Shown: piece after piece, positions 33,124 to 42,372 of the stretch
How the letters are laid out: every line of letters starts with the position of its first letter
Numbering within the stretch: the stretch's first letter is position 1
NCBI GenBank assembly: GCA_022800665.1
Contig: JAAWQS010000178.1
Location: 1 to 49,954 of the forward strand
Direction of reading: 5' to 3'
Source: Oscillospiraceae bacterium
Lineage (GTDB): Bacteria; Bacillota; Clostridia; Oscillospirales; Oscillospiraceae
DNA: 49,954 bases
Translations under genes and position numbers: made by a program
Notes under the pieces: generated by a model
The model's database searches: none
The model's input: the letters and a program-made list of their open reading frames with translations, nothing else
Told to the model about the DNA's origin: nothing

Positions 33124-33552
33124 ATGACCAATCAAACCAACAGAATCATGACGTATGACCCCAAGAAGGTCACGATGTCGTTCGGCAGCCACATTGTAAC
33201 CGGCTTTGCCGATGATTCCTTCATCACCATCGAGCCCCACGGCGACGGCATCACCATGCAGTACGGCTGTGACGGAGAGATTGCCCGTTCCGCCACACCG
33301 GACGATACCTACTCGGTGAAGCTGACGCTGCTCCAGACCTCTGAAAGCAATTCCTTCCTTCAGGAAGCCTACAACAGAGACCGGCATACCTGCGACGGTA
33401 TGCTGCCGCTACTGATTAAGGACTTGCGGGGCGGAGTGGTATTCAGTGCCGAGTACGCCTGGGTGCTGAACTCGACCAGCAGGACCTTTGGCAAGGAAGC
33501 CAACAACAAGGAATGGGAGTTCAACACCGGCAGCGTCACGCCTGCGGAATGA
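33124..33552 (+). CDS. Tail tube protein (DUF3277-like)
   Basis: A 142-residue protein: MTYDPKKVTMSFGSHIVTGFADDSFITIEPHGDG, TYSVKLTLLQTSESNSFLQEAYNRDR, EWEFNTGSVTPAE. These are usual features of tubes that pair with DUF3383 sheaths. GAGGAGG precedes the ATG. Confidence 0.9.
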   Translation: MTNQTNRIMTYDPKKVTMSFGSHIVTGFADDSFITIEPHGDGITMQYGCDGEIARSATPDDTYSVKLTLLQTSESNSFLQEAYNRDRHTCDGMLPLLIKDLRGGVVFSAEYAWVLNSTSRTFGKEANNKEWEFNTGSVTPAE

Positions 33553-33565
33553 TCGGAGGTAGAGC

Positions 33566-34087
33566 ATGAAACAGATGGAGACCAAAACCGTTACTGTAGG
33601 TGAGAACACCTTCTACATCACCCCGTTCCCCGCGATGACCGCGGCCAATGTGTTCGGCCAGCTTGTCAAATTTGTCACACCCATTGCCGGCGGCATCGCC
33701 TCCCTGGCCGGCGGCGACAAGAAGGACACATCCGTATTCGACATGAACATAGACGCTGTTGCCCCCGCCCTGACGATGGCGGCGGCGTCTTTGTCCGGCG
33801 ATAAGCTGGAGGAGCTGGTCCGCCAGCTTATGATTACCCATAAGAACATTGTTGTGGATGACCCGTCCACCGGAGAGGCTGTGCGCCTGACAAAGGATAT
33901 CGTCAATGAGATGTTCTGCGGGGATATCCAGGATATGTTCGCACTGGCAATCGAGGTAGTAAAGGTGAACTACAACGGTTTTTTCAAGAAAACAGCCGCC
34001 CGATTTGGTCCGGTCATCGCAGCTCTGACGAAAGCGGCCGATACGATAAATACGGCGACTTCGACTCCGGCCAGTTCGGAGAATTAG
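33566..34087 (+). CDS. Tail assembly chaperone, short form (G-like)
   Basis: A 173-residue protein (ENTFYITPFPAMTAANVFGQLVKFVTPIAGGIASL, KLEELVRQLMITHKNIVVDD, VKVNYNGFFKKTAARFGPV). It lies between the tube and tape measure genes, where tail chaperones coat the tape measure before tube assembly. A slippery site in codons 138-140 yields a longer form (see 33566-34251). Confidence 0.85.
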   Translation: MKQMETKTVTVGENTFYITPFPAMTAANVFGQLVKFVTPIAGGIASLAGGDKKDTSVFDMNIDAVAPALTMAAASLSGDKLEELVRQLMITHKNIVVDDPSTGEAVRLTKDIVNEMFCGDIQDMFALAIEVVKVNYNGFFKKTAARFGPVIAALTKAADTINTATSTPASSEN

Positions 34088-34251
34088 AGTTGCGGATGTA
34101 CTCGCTCATCAAGGCGCGTCTGGCCTCGATGGAAGAGCTGAAGACAGTATACACCCTGGATGAAGCCCTGAAGCTCTATGCCCTGCACTGTATGGAACAG
34201 GATATAGAGGCGGGCCGCGCCAGGGACGCGGCAAACGACAGGAGGAGGTGA
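33566..34251 (+). CDS. Tail assembly chaperone, -1 frameshift form (GT-like)
   Basis: If ribosomes slip back one base at 33979-33985, codon 140 (Phe) is followed by CAA in the -1 frame, which stays open for 88 codons to a TGA at 34249-34251, giving a 228-residue product. The added part ends MYSLIKARLASMEELKTV, then a helix and a basic tail. The overlapping frame is open from well upstream of the slip site and no ribosome binding site precedes a start in it. This is the gpG/gpGT arrangement known from lambda and many tailed phages. Confidence 0.8.
33979..33985 (+). promoter_or_regulatory. Slippery heptamer T TTT TTC
   Basis: In the zero frame the bases read ggT TTT TTC, a canonical X XXY YYZ site. 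After a -1 shift both codons still encode Phe. It lies about 100 bases before the end of the short chaperone form. Confidence 0.82.
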
Positions 34252-34261
34252 TGGCGTACCG

Positions 34262-37200
34262 ATGACGATTCGTGATATCCTGATTACGCTCGGTTTTAAT
34301 ATCGACGAGGCTTCTCAGCAGGAAGCGGAGCAGGGCATCAACAGCCTGAAGAATATGGCTGCGAAAGCTCTGGGGGCCATCGGTATTGGTCTGTCAATCG
34401 TCGGCATCTCCTCCGCCATCAATGATTGTGTTGAACTGTCCTCGGAAGTTGAGGAAATGCAGAACAAGTTTGACGTCGTTTTCCAGGGAATGACCGATGA
34501 GGTGGAGGATTGGGCGCAGTCCTACGCCGATGCCATCGGTCGAAACTCCAACGACATCAAAACGTATCTGGCCGATCAGCAGAATCTGCTGGTCGGCTTT
34601 GGTATGACCCGGCAGGAGGGCGCGGAGCTGTCCAAGCAGATGACAACGCTTGCGCTGGACCTTGCATCATTCGCCAATCTGGACGAGGATTCTGCTGTCA
34701 ATAACATGACGAAAGCGGTCATGGGCGAGTCTGAGGCGGCTAAGGCTCTTGGAGCGGTCATTAACGACGTTACCAGAGAGCAGGCTATGCAGACGTTAGG
34801 GCTGTCCGGCACCTATGATAAGCTGGACCAGCTCACCAAGATGCAGGTAAACTATCAGGCTATTCTGGCCCAAAGCCCGGACGCCATCGGCGACTGTGAG
34901 CGCAGCCTGGGGTCTTACCGAAGCACTGTCATCTCGTTTCAATCCAAGCTGAAAGAGATTAAGACCCTTATAGGCCAGTTCTTCATGCCCACGTTCCAAA
35001 AGGTCATCAGCTTTGGGTCAAAGGGTCTGACTGTGCTTGGGGACGGTGTTCAGAGAATCAGCGAGTTCGCAGAATCCGTTGGCGGAGCGGAACGGATTCT
35101 CGCCGTACTGGGGGCTACGGTTGGAGCCACCCTTGCCATTGTCAACTTCCAGAAGATAGTGGATGGGATAAAAATGGTCGGCAAAGGTCTGTCCAGCCTG
35201 AACGTGAAGACAGCAGCTATCGCGGCTGCTGTTCTCCTTGTAGTGCTGTTGATTCAGGACTTTATCGCCTTTATGAGCGGCGAAAACAGCTTAATAGGCG
35301 CACTGTTCGACAAGGCTGGCATCGGCGCAGACAACGCCCGCGAAGCCATCCTGAACGCCTGGACCACGGTGAAGGACTTCTTGCTGAATGCGTGGGACGT
35401 GATAAGCTCCACGGCACAGTCCGTTTTCGGGGCCCTGTCTGCTTGGTGGGAGGAAAACGGGGAACAGGTCAAATCAGCGCTGCTTGCCGTCTGGAACGCC
35501 ATCAGTACCGCAGCCAGGATGATTTTCGGCGCACTGTCCGACTGGTGGCAGGAAAACGGAGAAAAGGTCTTACAGTTGTTCTCCCAAGTCTGGGGAGCAA
35601 TCAAAACCCTATGTACAGTTCTCTGGAACGCTCTGTCTACAGCAGCCCGTGCCGTTTTCGGTGCGCTGCAAGCGTTCTGGGATACCTGGGGCAGCACCAT
35701 CATATCCGTGTTTAGCACAATCTGGAACACCCTGATTTCGTTGATTCAGCCGTTCTTCGATGCCATGACTGCCGTTGTTGACTTCCTCTCCAGCGTCTTC
35801 GCTGGCAACTGGTCTGGAGCCTGGAACGCCATCAAGGATTTTGCTGCCGCTGCATGGAATGGACTCATAGCCATCCTCAACGGGGCGTGGGAGATCATCA
35901 CAACCGTATGGAGCGGTATCGTATCCTTCTTCTCCGGCATCTTCCAGAACGTGTGGAGCGCCATCACAGAAAAGGTCTCCGCCATCAAAGAAACCATCGT
36001 GAACGGCTTCCAGTCCGCTATCGACTGGATCAAGTCTCTGCCCAGCCAGGCGATCCAGTGGGGTGCTGATATCATCGACGGCATTGTGAGCGGCATTACA
36101 GGCACTGTCGGACGCATAGGTGAAGCTGCTAAAGGCGTCGCCGACAAGATCACATCCTTCCTCCACTTCTCCCGACCGGACGAGGGGCCACTGGCTGAGT
36201 ATGAGAGCTGGATGCCAGATTTTGTCGGAGGTCTGGCACAGGGCATCCGGGACAGCATTCCAGTTGTCCAGAAAGCGGTTGAAGAGCTGTCCGGCAATAT
36301 GCGCGTCGATGCAGAGGCGGAGGCTCCCAGAATCTCCGGCGGCGTCGGCGTTGAGCAGGAGGGACGGTTGCTGGATCTCGTAAGCAGGCTGGCCGAGGCT
36401 ATCCTGAACAGCATTTCCACAGTCTATCGGACCATAGCGGAGCAGTTTAGCAACATACAAGTCAGCGGAGCGGTGCAGGCCCCTGATCTTATTGGCATGG
36501 ATGCCGGCACCCAGGAGCGGGAAGCACCCGGTGCAGAGCACATTGGCGAGCTGGCAGAGCTGATTCGCTCTGGCGTTACGGCCATTCGGCAGATTGCTGT
36601 GAATGTGACGGCACAGGAACCCACAGTTTCTGCAGAAAATAGGGACAGTATTTCCTCCGAATGGCATGGACAGGCAGCCCCCCAGGGTGGCACTGTAACC
36701 CGGAAGCCTATAGATGTTGCTGACAGCGGCATTAGTCAGGACGGTGGGTGGCAGGAGAGGCTGCTTCGGCTCGTTGAGGATGGAATTACTCAGGTACGCG
36801 GTGTTCTGGTTGATGCTGTCTCAGGCATCACATCCTATGTGATGGGCGGTAGGCCAGAACCGCCAGAAAATTTGAAAGCCAGCAACTGGCAGCAACCTAT
36901 TAAGACTGGCGACGATAACCAAGGCCGATATCAGAAACCCGGCAACGAGAAGTGGACAGTGCTCATCAATAGCTTTGGAGAACTGTCTGGTATCGCAGGT
37001 GCTGTTGGCACAGAGATCACAGGCGCAATCACAGCTCTCGCCAGTTCATCGGGCAATATTCTGGAGACCATTGTCCGGGCCAGCACAGCCAGTCCAAAGA
37101 CAGCGGCGGTGGCTGGCAACACGACCAACGTGTACAACATCACCCAGAACGTCAACATCAGCAACGAGTTCAACGGCGACCGCGCTGGGCAGGAGAAGAG

Positions 37201-37276
37201 TTCCGTTGCTATGGATAAAGCAACGGAGGATGCCACCAGTGAGATGGCCCGCGCACTGAAATTCGCAAGAGGGTAG
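34262..37276 (+). CDS. Tape measure protein
   Basis: A 1004-residue protein that sets tail length and enters the host with DNA. The N-terminus has a typical opening (ITLGFNIDEASQQEAEQGINSLKNMAAKALGAIGIGLSIVG). Long helices follow, a hydrophobic segment (IAAAVLLVVLLIQDFIAFM near 325) and a run of Trp-rich amphipathic repeats (AWWEENG..., DWWQENG..., FWDTWG..., SGAWNAIKDF) from about 380 to 600. By the usual 1.5 Angstrom per residue this suggests a tail near 150 nm. ATG at 34262 is the first usable start after the AGGAGG at 34240. Confidence 0.92.
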   Translation: MTIRDILITLGFNIDEASQQEAEQGINSLKNMAAKALGAIGIGLSIVGISSAINDCVELSSEVEEMQNKFDVVFQGMTDEVEDWAQSYADAIGRNSNDIKTYLADQQNLLVGFGMTRQEGAELSKQMTTLALDLASFANLDEDSAVNNMTKAVMGESEAAKALGAVINDVTREQAMQTLGLSGTYDKLDQLTKMQVNYQAILAQSPDAIGDCERSLGSYRSTVISFQSKLKEIKTLIGQFFMPTFQKVISFGSKGLTVLGDGVQRISEFAESVGGAERILAVLGATVGATLAIVNFQKIVDGIKMVGKGLSSLNVKTAAIAAAVLLVVLLIQDFIAFMSGENSLIGALFDKAGIGADNAREAILNAWTTVKDFLLNAWDVISSTAQSVFGALSAWWEENGEQVKSALLAVWNAISTAARMIFGALSDWWQENGEKVLQLFSQVWGAIKTLCTVLWNALSTAARAVFGALQAFWDTWGSTIISVFSTIWNTLISLIQPFFDAMTAVVDFLSSVFAGNWSGAWNAIKDFAAAAWNGLIAILNGAWEIITTVWSGIVSFFSGIFQNVWSAITEKVSAIKETIVNGFQSAIDWIKSLPSQAIQWGADIIDGIVSGITGTVGRIGEAAKGVADKITSFLHFSRPDEGPLAEYESWMPDFVGGLAQGIRDSIPVVQKAVEELSGNMRVDAEAEAPRISGGVGVEQEGRLLDLVSRLAEAILNSISTVYRTIAEQFSNIQVSGAVQAPDLIGMDAGTQEREAPGAEHIGELAELIRSGVTAIRQIAVNVTAQEPTVSAENRDSISSEWHGQAAPQGGTVTRKPIDVADSGISQDGGWQERLLRLVEDGITQVRGVLVDAVSGITSYVMGGRPEPPENLKASNWQQPIKTGDDNQGRYQKPGNEKWTVLINSFGELSGIAGAVGTEITGAITALASSSGNILETIVRASTASPKTAAVAGNTTNVYNITQNVNISNEFNGDRAGQEKSSVAMDKATEDATSEMARALKFARG

Positions 37277-37286
37277 GTGAACGCTC

Positions 37287-37925
37287 ATGGGGAAAGCTAC
37301 TCAGCCGGTCAGCATAGACGGGATAGAGTTTGACGCTCTGATCGAGTCCACGGAGGGCTTCGAGGCGGAGGTCCCGGAGTATTCGATTGAGACCGGATTT
37401 TCCGTCAGCGATACCATCATCCTAAAGCCAGAGACGCTGAACATGACCCTGTTCCTCTCCAACCGGCCCGTGACCTGGGTGCAGCGCCTAGGGGCCGAGG
37501 AAGGACGGGTGGAGGATGTTGTAAAGCGTCTGAAGGAGCTGTACTTCAAGAAGCAGCTCATCACCGTCACCACCAGTTCGCTGACCTGTACCGATATGGC
37601 AATCACCAGCATCAGTTTCCCGAAAAACAAGGAAATGCTGGACGCTATGGAGATTCCCATATCGCTCAAGAAGGTCCGAACCACTGAAACCAAGACCACC
37701 ACCATACCTGACAGCTACGGCAAGAGCGGCAAGACCGCAGCCGCAGCCGGAACAGCCAGCACGTCCAAGGGGACCGGAGGGGCATCCAGCTCCTCCGATT
37801 CCTCAGGCAGTTCCGGTAGTTCTGCCAGCAGCTCTGGCGGGAGCGGAGGCAGTTCGTCGTCCGGCAGCGGTAAGTCCGGTTCGATATTGTACTCGCTCGC
37901 CAACAAGGTAGGGCTCCTGAAATGA
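37287..37925 (+). CDS. Dit-like baseplate protein
   Basis: A 212-residue protein. Residues 1-135 (ATQPVSIDGIEFDALIESTEGFEAEVPEYSIETGFSVSDTIILKPETLNMTLFLSNRP) match the Dit-like phage tail N-terminal domain. The rest is a long Ser/Gly linker (about 150-200) and a short helical end (SILYSLANKVGLLK). It would form the first baseplate ring below the tube. Confidence 0.83.
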   Translation: MGKATQPVSIDGIEFDALIESTEGFEAEVPEYSIETGFSVSDTIILKPETLNMTLFLSNRPVTWVQRLGAEEGRVEDVVKRLKELYFKKQLITVTTSSLTCTDMAITSISFPKNKEMLDAMEIPISLKKVRTTETKTTTIPDSYGKSGKTAAAAGTASTSKGTGGASSSSDSSGSSGSSASSSGGSGGSSSSGSGKSGSILYSLANKVGLLK

Positions 37926-37935
37926 GGTGAACGCT

Positions 37936-38244
37936 TTGGAGTACACGATTATCGAAGTCCCGGATATGAATGACAGCGTATCCCGCGTCGTTTTGAATGG
38001 GAAGCAGTACCAGGTCCGATTCACCTGGAATGACACCGGAGGATACTGGAGCTTCAGCCTGCTGGATTCTCTCAGCAACCCGATTGTCGTGGGAATGAAA
38101 ATCGTCCCACGTTTTCCGATCAATGTGTTCCACGCTGTTGAGCTGCCTATTGGGATTTTTGGCGTCAAGACGGAACTGGACAAAGTGGGACGTACAGATT
38201 TCAGGGAAGGCAAGGCCAGCTTCATTTTTGTTCCCGCAGAATAG
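37936..38244 (+). CDS. Baseplate-associated protein (102 aa)
   Basis: A beta-rich protein (YTIIEVPDMNDSVSRVVLNGKQYQVRFTWNDTGGYWSFSLLDSLSNPIVVGMKI, FGVKTELDKVGRTDFREGKASFIFVPAE), characteristic of a small plug protein found between Dit-like and hub genes in myophages. TTG at 37936 is preferred since GAGGTGA lies 6 bases before it, in the same context as the preceding gene; a GTG at 37927 overlaps that ribosome site. Confidence 0.75.
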   Translation: MEYTIIEVPDMNDSVSRVVLNGKQYQVRFTWNDTGGYWSFSLLDSLSNPIVVGMKIVPRFPINVFHAVELPIGIFGVKTELDKVGRTDFREGKASFIFVPAE

Positions 38245-38269
38245 CTTGAAATGACTGGAGGCGTCAGTA

Positions 38270-39118
38270 TTGAAGAACTTTGACCGTCAATACCGGTTGT
38301 CAGCCGGGGCAGCAGGCGGAGCTGGCTTTGAGATTGGGGACGGGGATATGCCGCTGCATATCTCGTTTTCGTTTCAAAAGACAGACCTCAACGCTCAGAA
38401 TACCGGCAAAGTATCCATCTGGAACCTGAACGACCAGCACGTCGCGGAATTGAACAAGGACGACTGTGTGCTATCGCTGAAGGCCGGGTACGGTACTGTT
38501 ATGTCGCTCATCTTCACCGGCCTTGTTACCCATGCCACCACGGAGCTTGACGGAGCGGATCGCTGCACCGCGCTTGAGGTGGTGGATAACCGGATAGAGA
38601 TTCGAGATACCTACGTCTCGCTGTCTTACTCGGGAAACGTCAGCACCAAGACCATCATCCAGGATGCCGGAAACCAGATGGGCGTAGCGGTGTCGTTTTC
38701 GTACAATGCGGAGTTCTTCGACTTTCCGAACGGATTCAGCTTCGTTGGTCCGGCCATAGATGTCCTTACCAAGTCCTGTGATAGCAGCGGGCTGTCCTGG
38801 TCCATCCAGAACGGCATCCTCCAAATCAAGAAGACGGATGATGTGATGTCGAAGGAGGTCTATGTTTTGTCGCCTGATACCGGGCTGCTGGGTATCCCAA
38901 AGCAGGTGGTCGTTTCCGATGACAAGGGGAAGAAAGAGGCGCAGCACGGATGGGACGTGGCGTATCTGCTCAACGGGGCAATCAACATTGACGACTATGT
39001 GAAGCTGGAAAGTAAGTATGTCACAGGGTTCTTCCGGGTGTACTCCCTGGAGCTGGACGGGGACAACGTGGAGGGCTCCTGGCAATGCAAAGCGAGGCTG
39101 TTGGAGGTGAAGGGATAA
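38270..39118 (+). CDS. Baseplate hub protein
   Basis: A 282-residue protein starting at TTG with TGGAGG upstream. It shows hub-like beta barrels (LHISFSFQKTDLNAQNTGKVSIWNLNDQHVAEL, VLSLKAGYGTVMSLIFTGLVTHAT) and a later DVLTKSCDSSGLSWSIQNGILQIKK domain. It is similar in plan to gp27/gp44-type hubs on which the spike sits. Confidence 0.8.
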   Translation: MKNFDRQYRLSAGAAGGAGFEIGDGDMPLHISFSFQKTDLNAQNTGKVSIWNLNDQHVAELNKDDCVLSLKAGYGTVMSLIFTGLVTHATTELDGADRCTALEVVDNRIEIRDTYVSLSYSGNVSTKTIIQDAGNQMGVAVSFSYNAEFFDFPNGFSFVGPAIDVLTKSCDSSGLSWSIQNGILQIKKTDDVMSKEVYVLSPDTGLLGIPKQVVVSDDKGKKEAQHGWDVAYLLNGAINIDDYVKLESKYVTGFFRVYSLELDGDNVEGSWQCKARLLEVKG

Positions 39119-39119
39119 A

Positions 39120-39716
39120 ATGATGCAGGAATTTGTGCAGCGAGTAAAGGACCTGTCCACGGAGGTTGTGAACGGCATCCATACGGCGATCCCCGGCAAA
39201 ATCGTATCCTTCGATCCGGCCACCAGTCAGGCTGTGGTCACACCAACCATGCTGTACCGGAAGCCGGACGGCAGCACAATCCCATACCCCGATGTCGCTG
39301 GTGTGCCGGTCTACTTTCCCCAGGGGAATACGCAGCAGGTGTCCATCTCCTACGCTGTAAAGCCAGGAGACGGGTGCCTGTTGATTTCAGCGGAGCAGGC
39401 GTTGGACTACTGGATGTATGGAATGGAGACCGACTCCGACATCCGCTTCGATCTGACCAACAGCATTGCTATTGTTGGCCTGTTCGTCAGCCCCAGTCCC
39501 GGCATCCAGAAAGCGTGTGACGAGAACGCCGTGGTTGTCATGGCCGGCGGTGTTGCCCTGACAGTGAAGCCGGAACGTGTGGAGATTGACGGGGATCTGC
39601 AGGTGAACGGGAAGATCAACGCCACAGAGATCATCAAGTCAGACATAGACGTCCTCGCCTCGCCGAGAGAGGTCAGTCTCGCAAACCATACACACGGCGG
39701 ACCTAAACCGTTGTAG
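39120..39716 (+). CDS. Baseplate spike (Gp138 N-terminal domain)
   Basis: A 198-residue central spike. An OB-fold N-terminal domain (HTAIPGKIVSFDPATSQAVVTPTMLYRKPDGSTIPYPDVAGVPVYFPQG) matches Gp138_N, followed by a short beta helix (VALTVKPERVEIDGDLQVNGKINA). The C-terminal ANHTHGGPKPL has the HxH motif that in other phage spikes binds iron at the tip. It pierces the outer envelope layers during contraction. Confidence 0.88.
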   Translation: MMQEFVQRVKDLSTEVVNGIHTAIPGKIVSFDPATSQAVVTPTMLYRKPDGSTIPYPDVAGVPVYFPQGNTQQVSISYAVKPGDGCLLISAEQALDYWMYGMETDSDIRFDLTNSIAIVGLFVSPSPGIQKACDENAVVVMAGGVALTVKPERVEIDGDLQVNGKINATEIIKSDIDVLASPREVSLANHTHGGPKPL

Positions 39717-39727
39717 GGGGGCAGGTT

Positions 39728-40081
39728 ATGATTGATTTGAAGCTCAACCGGGACTGGGACCTGGATATCAATGCGCTGGGAGACGTTTCTTCTACCAGCA
39801 GTATCGCCCAGGCTGTAGTCATCCGGCTGAAGTGGTTTTTCCAGGAGTGGCGGCTTGGGCCCGACAAAGGCGTTCCCTACTATGAGGAGGTCCTCATCAA
39901 GAACCCAAGCCTTTTGAGGATTCGAAGCAGGCTGCGCGATACCATCACGGGCGTAGAGGGCGTCAAGGATGTGAAGAGGATTGACATAGCGGTGAACCCC
40001 GGCACCAGGGGAGCAACGATCCGTGTTGTTTTTACTGTCGGGGAAGATGACTACAGGGAGGAGGTGTCCGTCAATGTCTGA
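39728..40081 (+). CDS. gp25-like baseplate wedge protein
   Basis: A 117-residue protein of the GPW/gp25 type (DLKLNRDWDLDINALGDVSSTSSIAQAVVIRLKWFFQEWRLGPDKGVPYYEEVLIKNPS..., RIDIAVNPGTRGATIRVVFTV). It links the sheath to the baseplate and overlaps the J-like gene by 8 bases. Confidence 0.88.
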   Translation: MIDLKLNRDWDLDINALGDVSSTSSIAQAVVIRLKWFFQEWRLGPDKGVPYYEEVLIKNPSLLRIRSRLRDTITGVEGVKDVKRIDIAVNPGTRGATIRVVFTVGEDDYREEVSVNV

Positions 40082-41528
40082 GTATGGACTGACCCCGCGT
40101 GGGCCTAACATCAAGCGGCTGGATGTTATCCTGGATGAGATGCACGACTCTTTAACGGATAAGCTGGGCGTCAACACCCGGCAGAATCCGCAGTCGCTTC
40201 TCAACCACATACTGACCAATATAGCGGACCGGATTGCCGAGCTGTGGGAATACGGCGCGGATATCTACTATTCGCAGTACCCGTCCACGGCGGAAGGCAT
40301 CAATCTGGACAATGCGGCGCAATATGGCGGCTCCACCCGTGAGGCGCCTGCGCCGTCTTACTACCGAATCCTCTGCACTGGGCTTGACGGTACGGTGATC
40401 CCAGCAGGAACGCTAATCGCCTCCGATACGAATCCTGTTACGCAGCTCACTCTCAGCAGTGCGCAGACGATTACCCGCGCCTCTTTCAACACAGCAACCT
40501 TGAAAGTCGCTGCCTCAGCGATTTTAAGCCCGCTTACGGCGATTTTGAATGGCACTCCATATCATTCCACCCCAAAGGACAAGGATAGCTTTTTAGAGGC
40601 GCTCAGAGGCTTACAGGAGGCAATTACGGATGAGGACTTTGTTGTTTCTGTAGACGAGGAGGCAGAGTTGCTCTGTATCCAGGCGAAAGATGAAACATCC
40701 TCTAACACGATGGTCTTGTCCGAAAACCTGACTACAGATACTGTAGGGAGTATCATCACCTTTGCCACGGCGGAAAACGGCGATATCCTGCTGCCGAACG
40801 GCATTGTCACAAAAATAGTGAAGTCGGTGGCCGGGCTGCAAGCGGTCACGAATGTTGGGACCTATATTGCTGGCCGCCTGTCTGAAACAGACGCCGACTT
40901 CCGGCAGTCCTACGCCGACAAGATATTCTCCCGGTCTACCCGGATGTTGGAAAGCATCCGCAGCGCGATCCTGTCCAATGTTCAGGGTGTCACCTCGGTA
41001 GCTCCCTACGAGAACGACAGCAACGTGATAGACGAGATGGGCCGCTGGCCCCACAGTGTTGAGGTGGTAGTGGACGGCGGTGACAGTACGGAAATCGCCC
41101 GGCAGATACTTAACACGAAGGCCGGGGGTATTAACACCTTCGGTACGGTGGAGGTCGTCATTCCCGGCATATATGGGGAGGATATCACGGTGCGGTTCAA
41201 CCGCCCGACCTACGTCAAGGTCTGGTTCCGCATCGGCGTCACCATCAGCAGAAAAGCCGTGCTGCCCATCAACTATGCCAGTCTCATCAAAGAGGTTATC
41301 CTGGAGTCAATGGAAGAAATCGACACCGGGCAGGATGTCATGCCGCAGCGGCATATGGCTTCCCAAATCTACAGCCGGGTTCCCGGATTAGACTATGTGG
41401 ACATCGCTCTGGCTGTAACGGACGGCGATGACCCGCCTGGCAACTACCCACTGAGAAATGTCCATGTGATTGCCAGGGAGAGGGCCGTGGCATCTGAAGG
41501 GCGGATAGAGGTGGTCATTGATGGCTGA
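40074..41528 (+). CDS. Baseplate J-like wedge protein
   Basis: A 484-residue wedge protein: QSLLNHILTNIADRIAELWEYGADIYYSQYPSTAEGINLDNAAQYGGSTREAP, followed by domains with AGRLSETDADFRQSYADKIFSRSTRMLESIRSAIL (the J motif region) and a C-terminal YVKVWFRIGVTIS. ATG at 40074 has GGAGG upstream. It is likely to connect the hub to the tail fibres. Confidence 0.92.
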   Translation: MSEYGLTPRGPNIKRLDVILDEMHDSLTDKLGVNTRQNPQSLLNHILTNIADRIAELWEYGADIYYSQYPSTAEGINLDNAAQYGGSTREAPAPSYYRILCTGLDGTVIPAGTLIASDTNPVTQLTLSSAQTITRASFNTATLKVAASAILSPLTAILNGTPYHSTPKDKDSFLEALRGLQEAITDEDFVVSVDEEAELLCIQAKDETSSNTMVLSENLTTDTVGSIITFATAENGDILLPNGIVTKIVKSVAGLQAVTNVGTYIAGRLSETDADFRQSYADKIFSRSTRMLESIRSAILSNVQGVTSVAPYENDSNVIDEMGRWPHSVEVVVDGGDSTEIARQILNTKAGGINTFGTVEVVIPGIYGEDITVRFNRPTYVKVWFRIGVTISRKAVLPINYASLIKEVILESMEEIDTGQDVMPQRHMASQIYSRVPGLDYVDIALAVTDGDDPPGNYPLRNVHVIARERAVASEGRIEVVIDG

Positions 41529-42351
41529 CTACACGAAAAAGCTGAAGGCCGATCTGCTGGAGCAGTTCAAGGAATCGCCAAGGATCAATGCACTGATGGA
41601 GACCATTGGGGATCAGCTAAAGGATGTCTCCGAATTTTATGAGGCGCTGCGAACCCAGCGGCACATTGCAGCTGGTGTTGGGAAGCAGTTGGATGGCGTG
41701 GGAGACATGGTTGTTCTTAGCCGGTATGAGGCCCTGGAGATGGTCAATCGGGCTGGACTAGGCGACACGATCACGGATGAGCTGTACCGGCGCTATCTGT
41801 ACTATAAAATCCTGAAAAATACCAATACCTGCACTTACCCGGATCTGATCAAGGCGTTTCGGTTGTTCTGGGACAAGCCTCTGTACTACCACGAAGACCC
41901 GGAAACCCCGGCGGTAATGTATCTGGAAACTGGCACACTGACCATTTTTGACCATGTGGAGGACCTGCTGACCACACCGGTCATAAAGGCCGCAGGCGTA
42001 GGCATTCACATAAAGGCGTCCGTGCAGTTCCCGGAGATGGACAGCACCCTTCGATACGGAGGGTGCTTTTCTGTATGCGTTCGCCAGCCTATCCTGGAAC
42101 AGCCAGATACGTTCGATTTCCGCAGTACGCTGTACCTTGGCGGAGAGTTTGGCGTAGATGCCTGCAGCCCAGTACTGGAAGCCCCCGATAACCTCCGGTT
42201 CCGGCACAACATCCATGTCGGTGGCCCAATGGAAACGGCAGCCCAGTTCCTGATACCGGAGGACACCGCCCAGCCAGTATCGACGGGGATGAGCCGCACC
42301 GGCGGGCAGTTTATTACGCATACCGTCGTCCCTATACCGGAACAGGAATAA
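41521..42351 (+). CDS. Tail protein I-like baseplate protein
   Basis: A 276-residue protein placed between J-like and fibre genes. The N-terminal 150 residues (LLEQFKESPRINALMETIGDQLKDVSEFYEALRTQRHIAAGVGKQLDGVGDMVVLSR...) match the tail protein I/DUF2612 group, which connects fibres to the baseplate. The C-terminal part contains two small repeats around GGCFSVCVRQPILE and GGEFGVDACSPVLE, resembling a fibre-binding extension. Confidence 0.83.
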   Translation: MADYTKKLKADLLEQFKESPRINALMETIGDQLKDVSEFYEALRTQRHIAAGVGKQLDGVGDMVVLSRYEALEMVNRAGLGDTITDELYRRYLYYKILKNTNTCTYPDLIKAFRLFWDKPLYYHEDPETPAVMYLETGTLTIFDHVEDLLTTPVIKAAGVGIHIKASVQFPEMDSTLRYGGCFSVCVRQPILEQPDTFDFRSTLYLGGEFGVDACSPVLEAPDNLRFRHNIHVGGPMETAAQFLIPEDTAQPVSTGMSRTGGQFITHTVVPIPEQE

Positions 42352-42372
42352 TAACGAGGAGGAATTTGAGCT

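Noticed and set aside
37750-37890. Simple-sequence Ser/Gly region as a separate repeat element
   Set aside because: It is a coding linker within the Dit-like protein, common in tail proteins.
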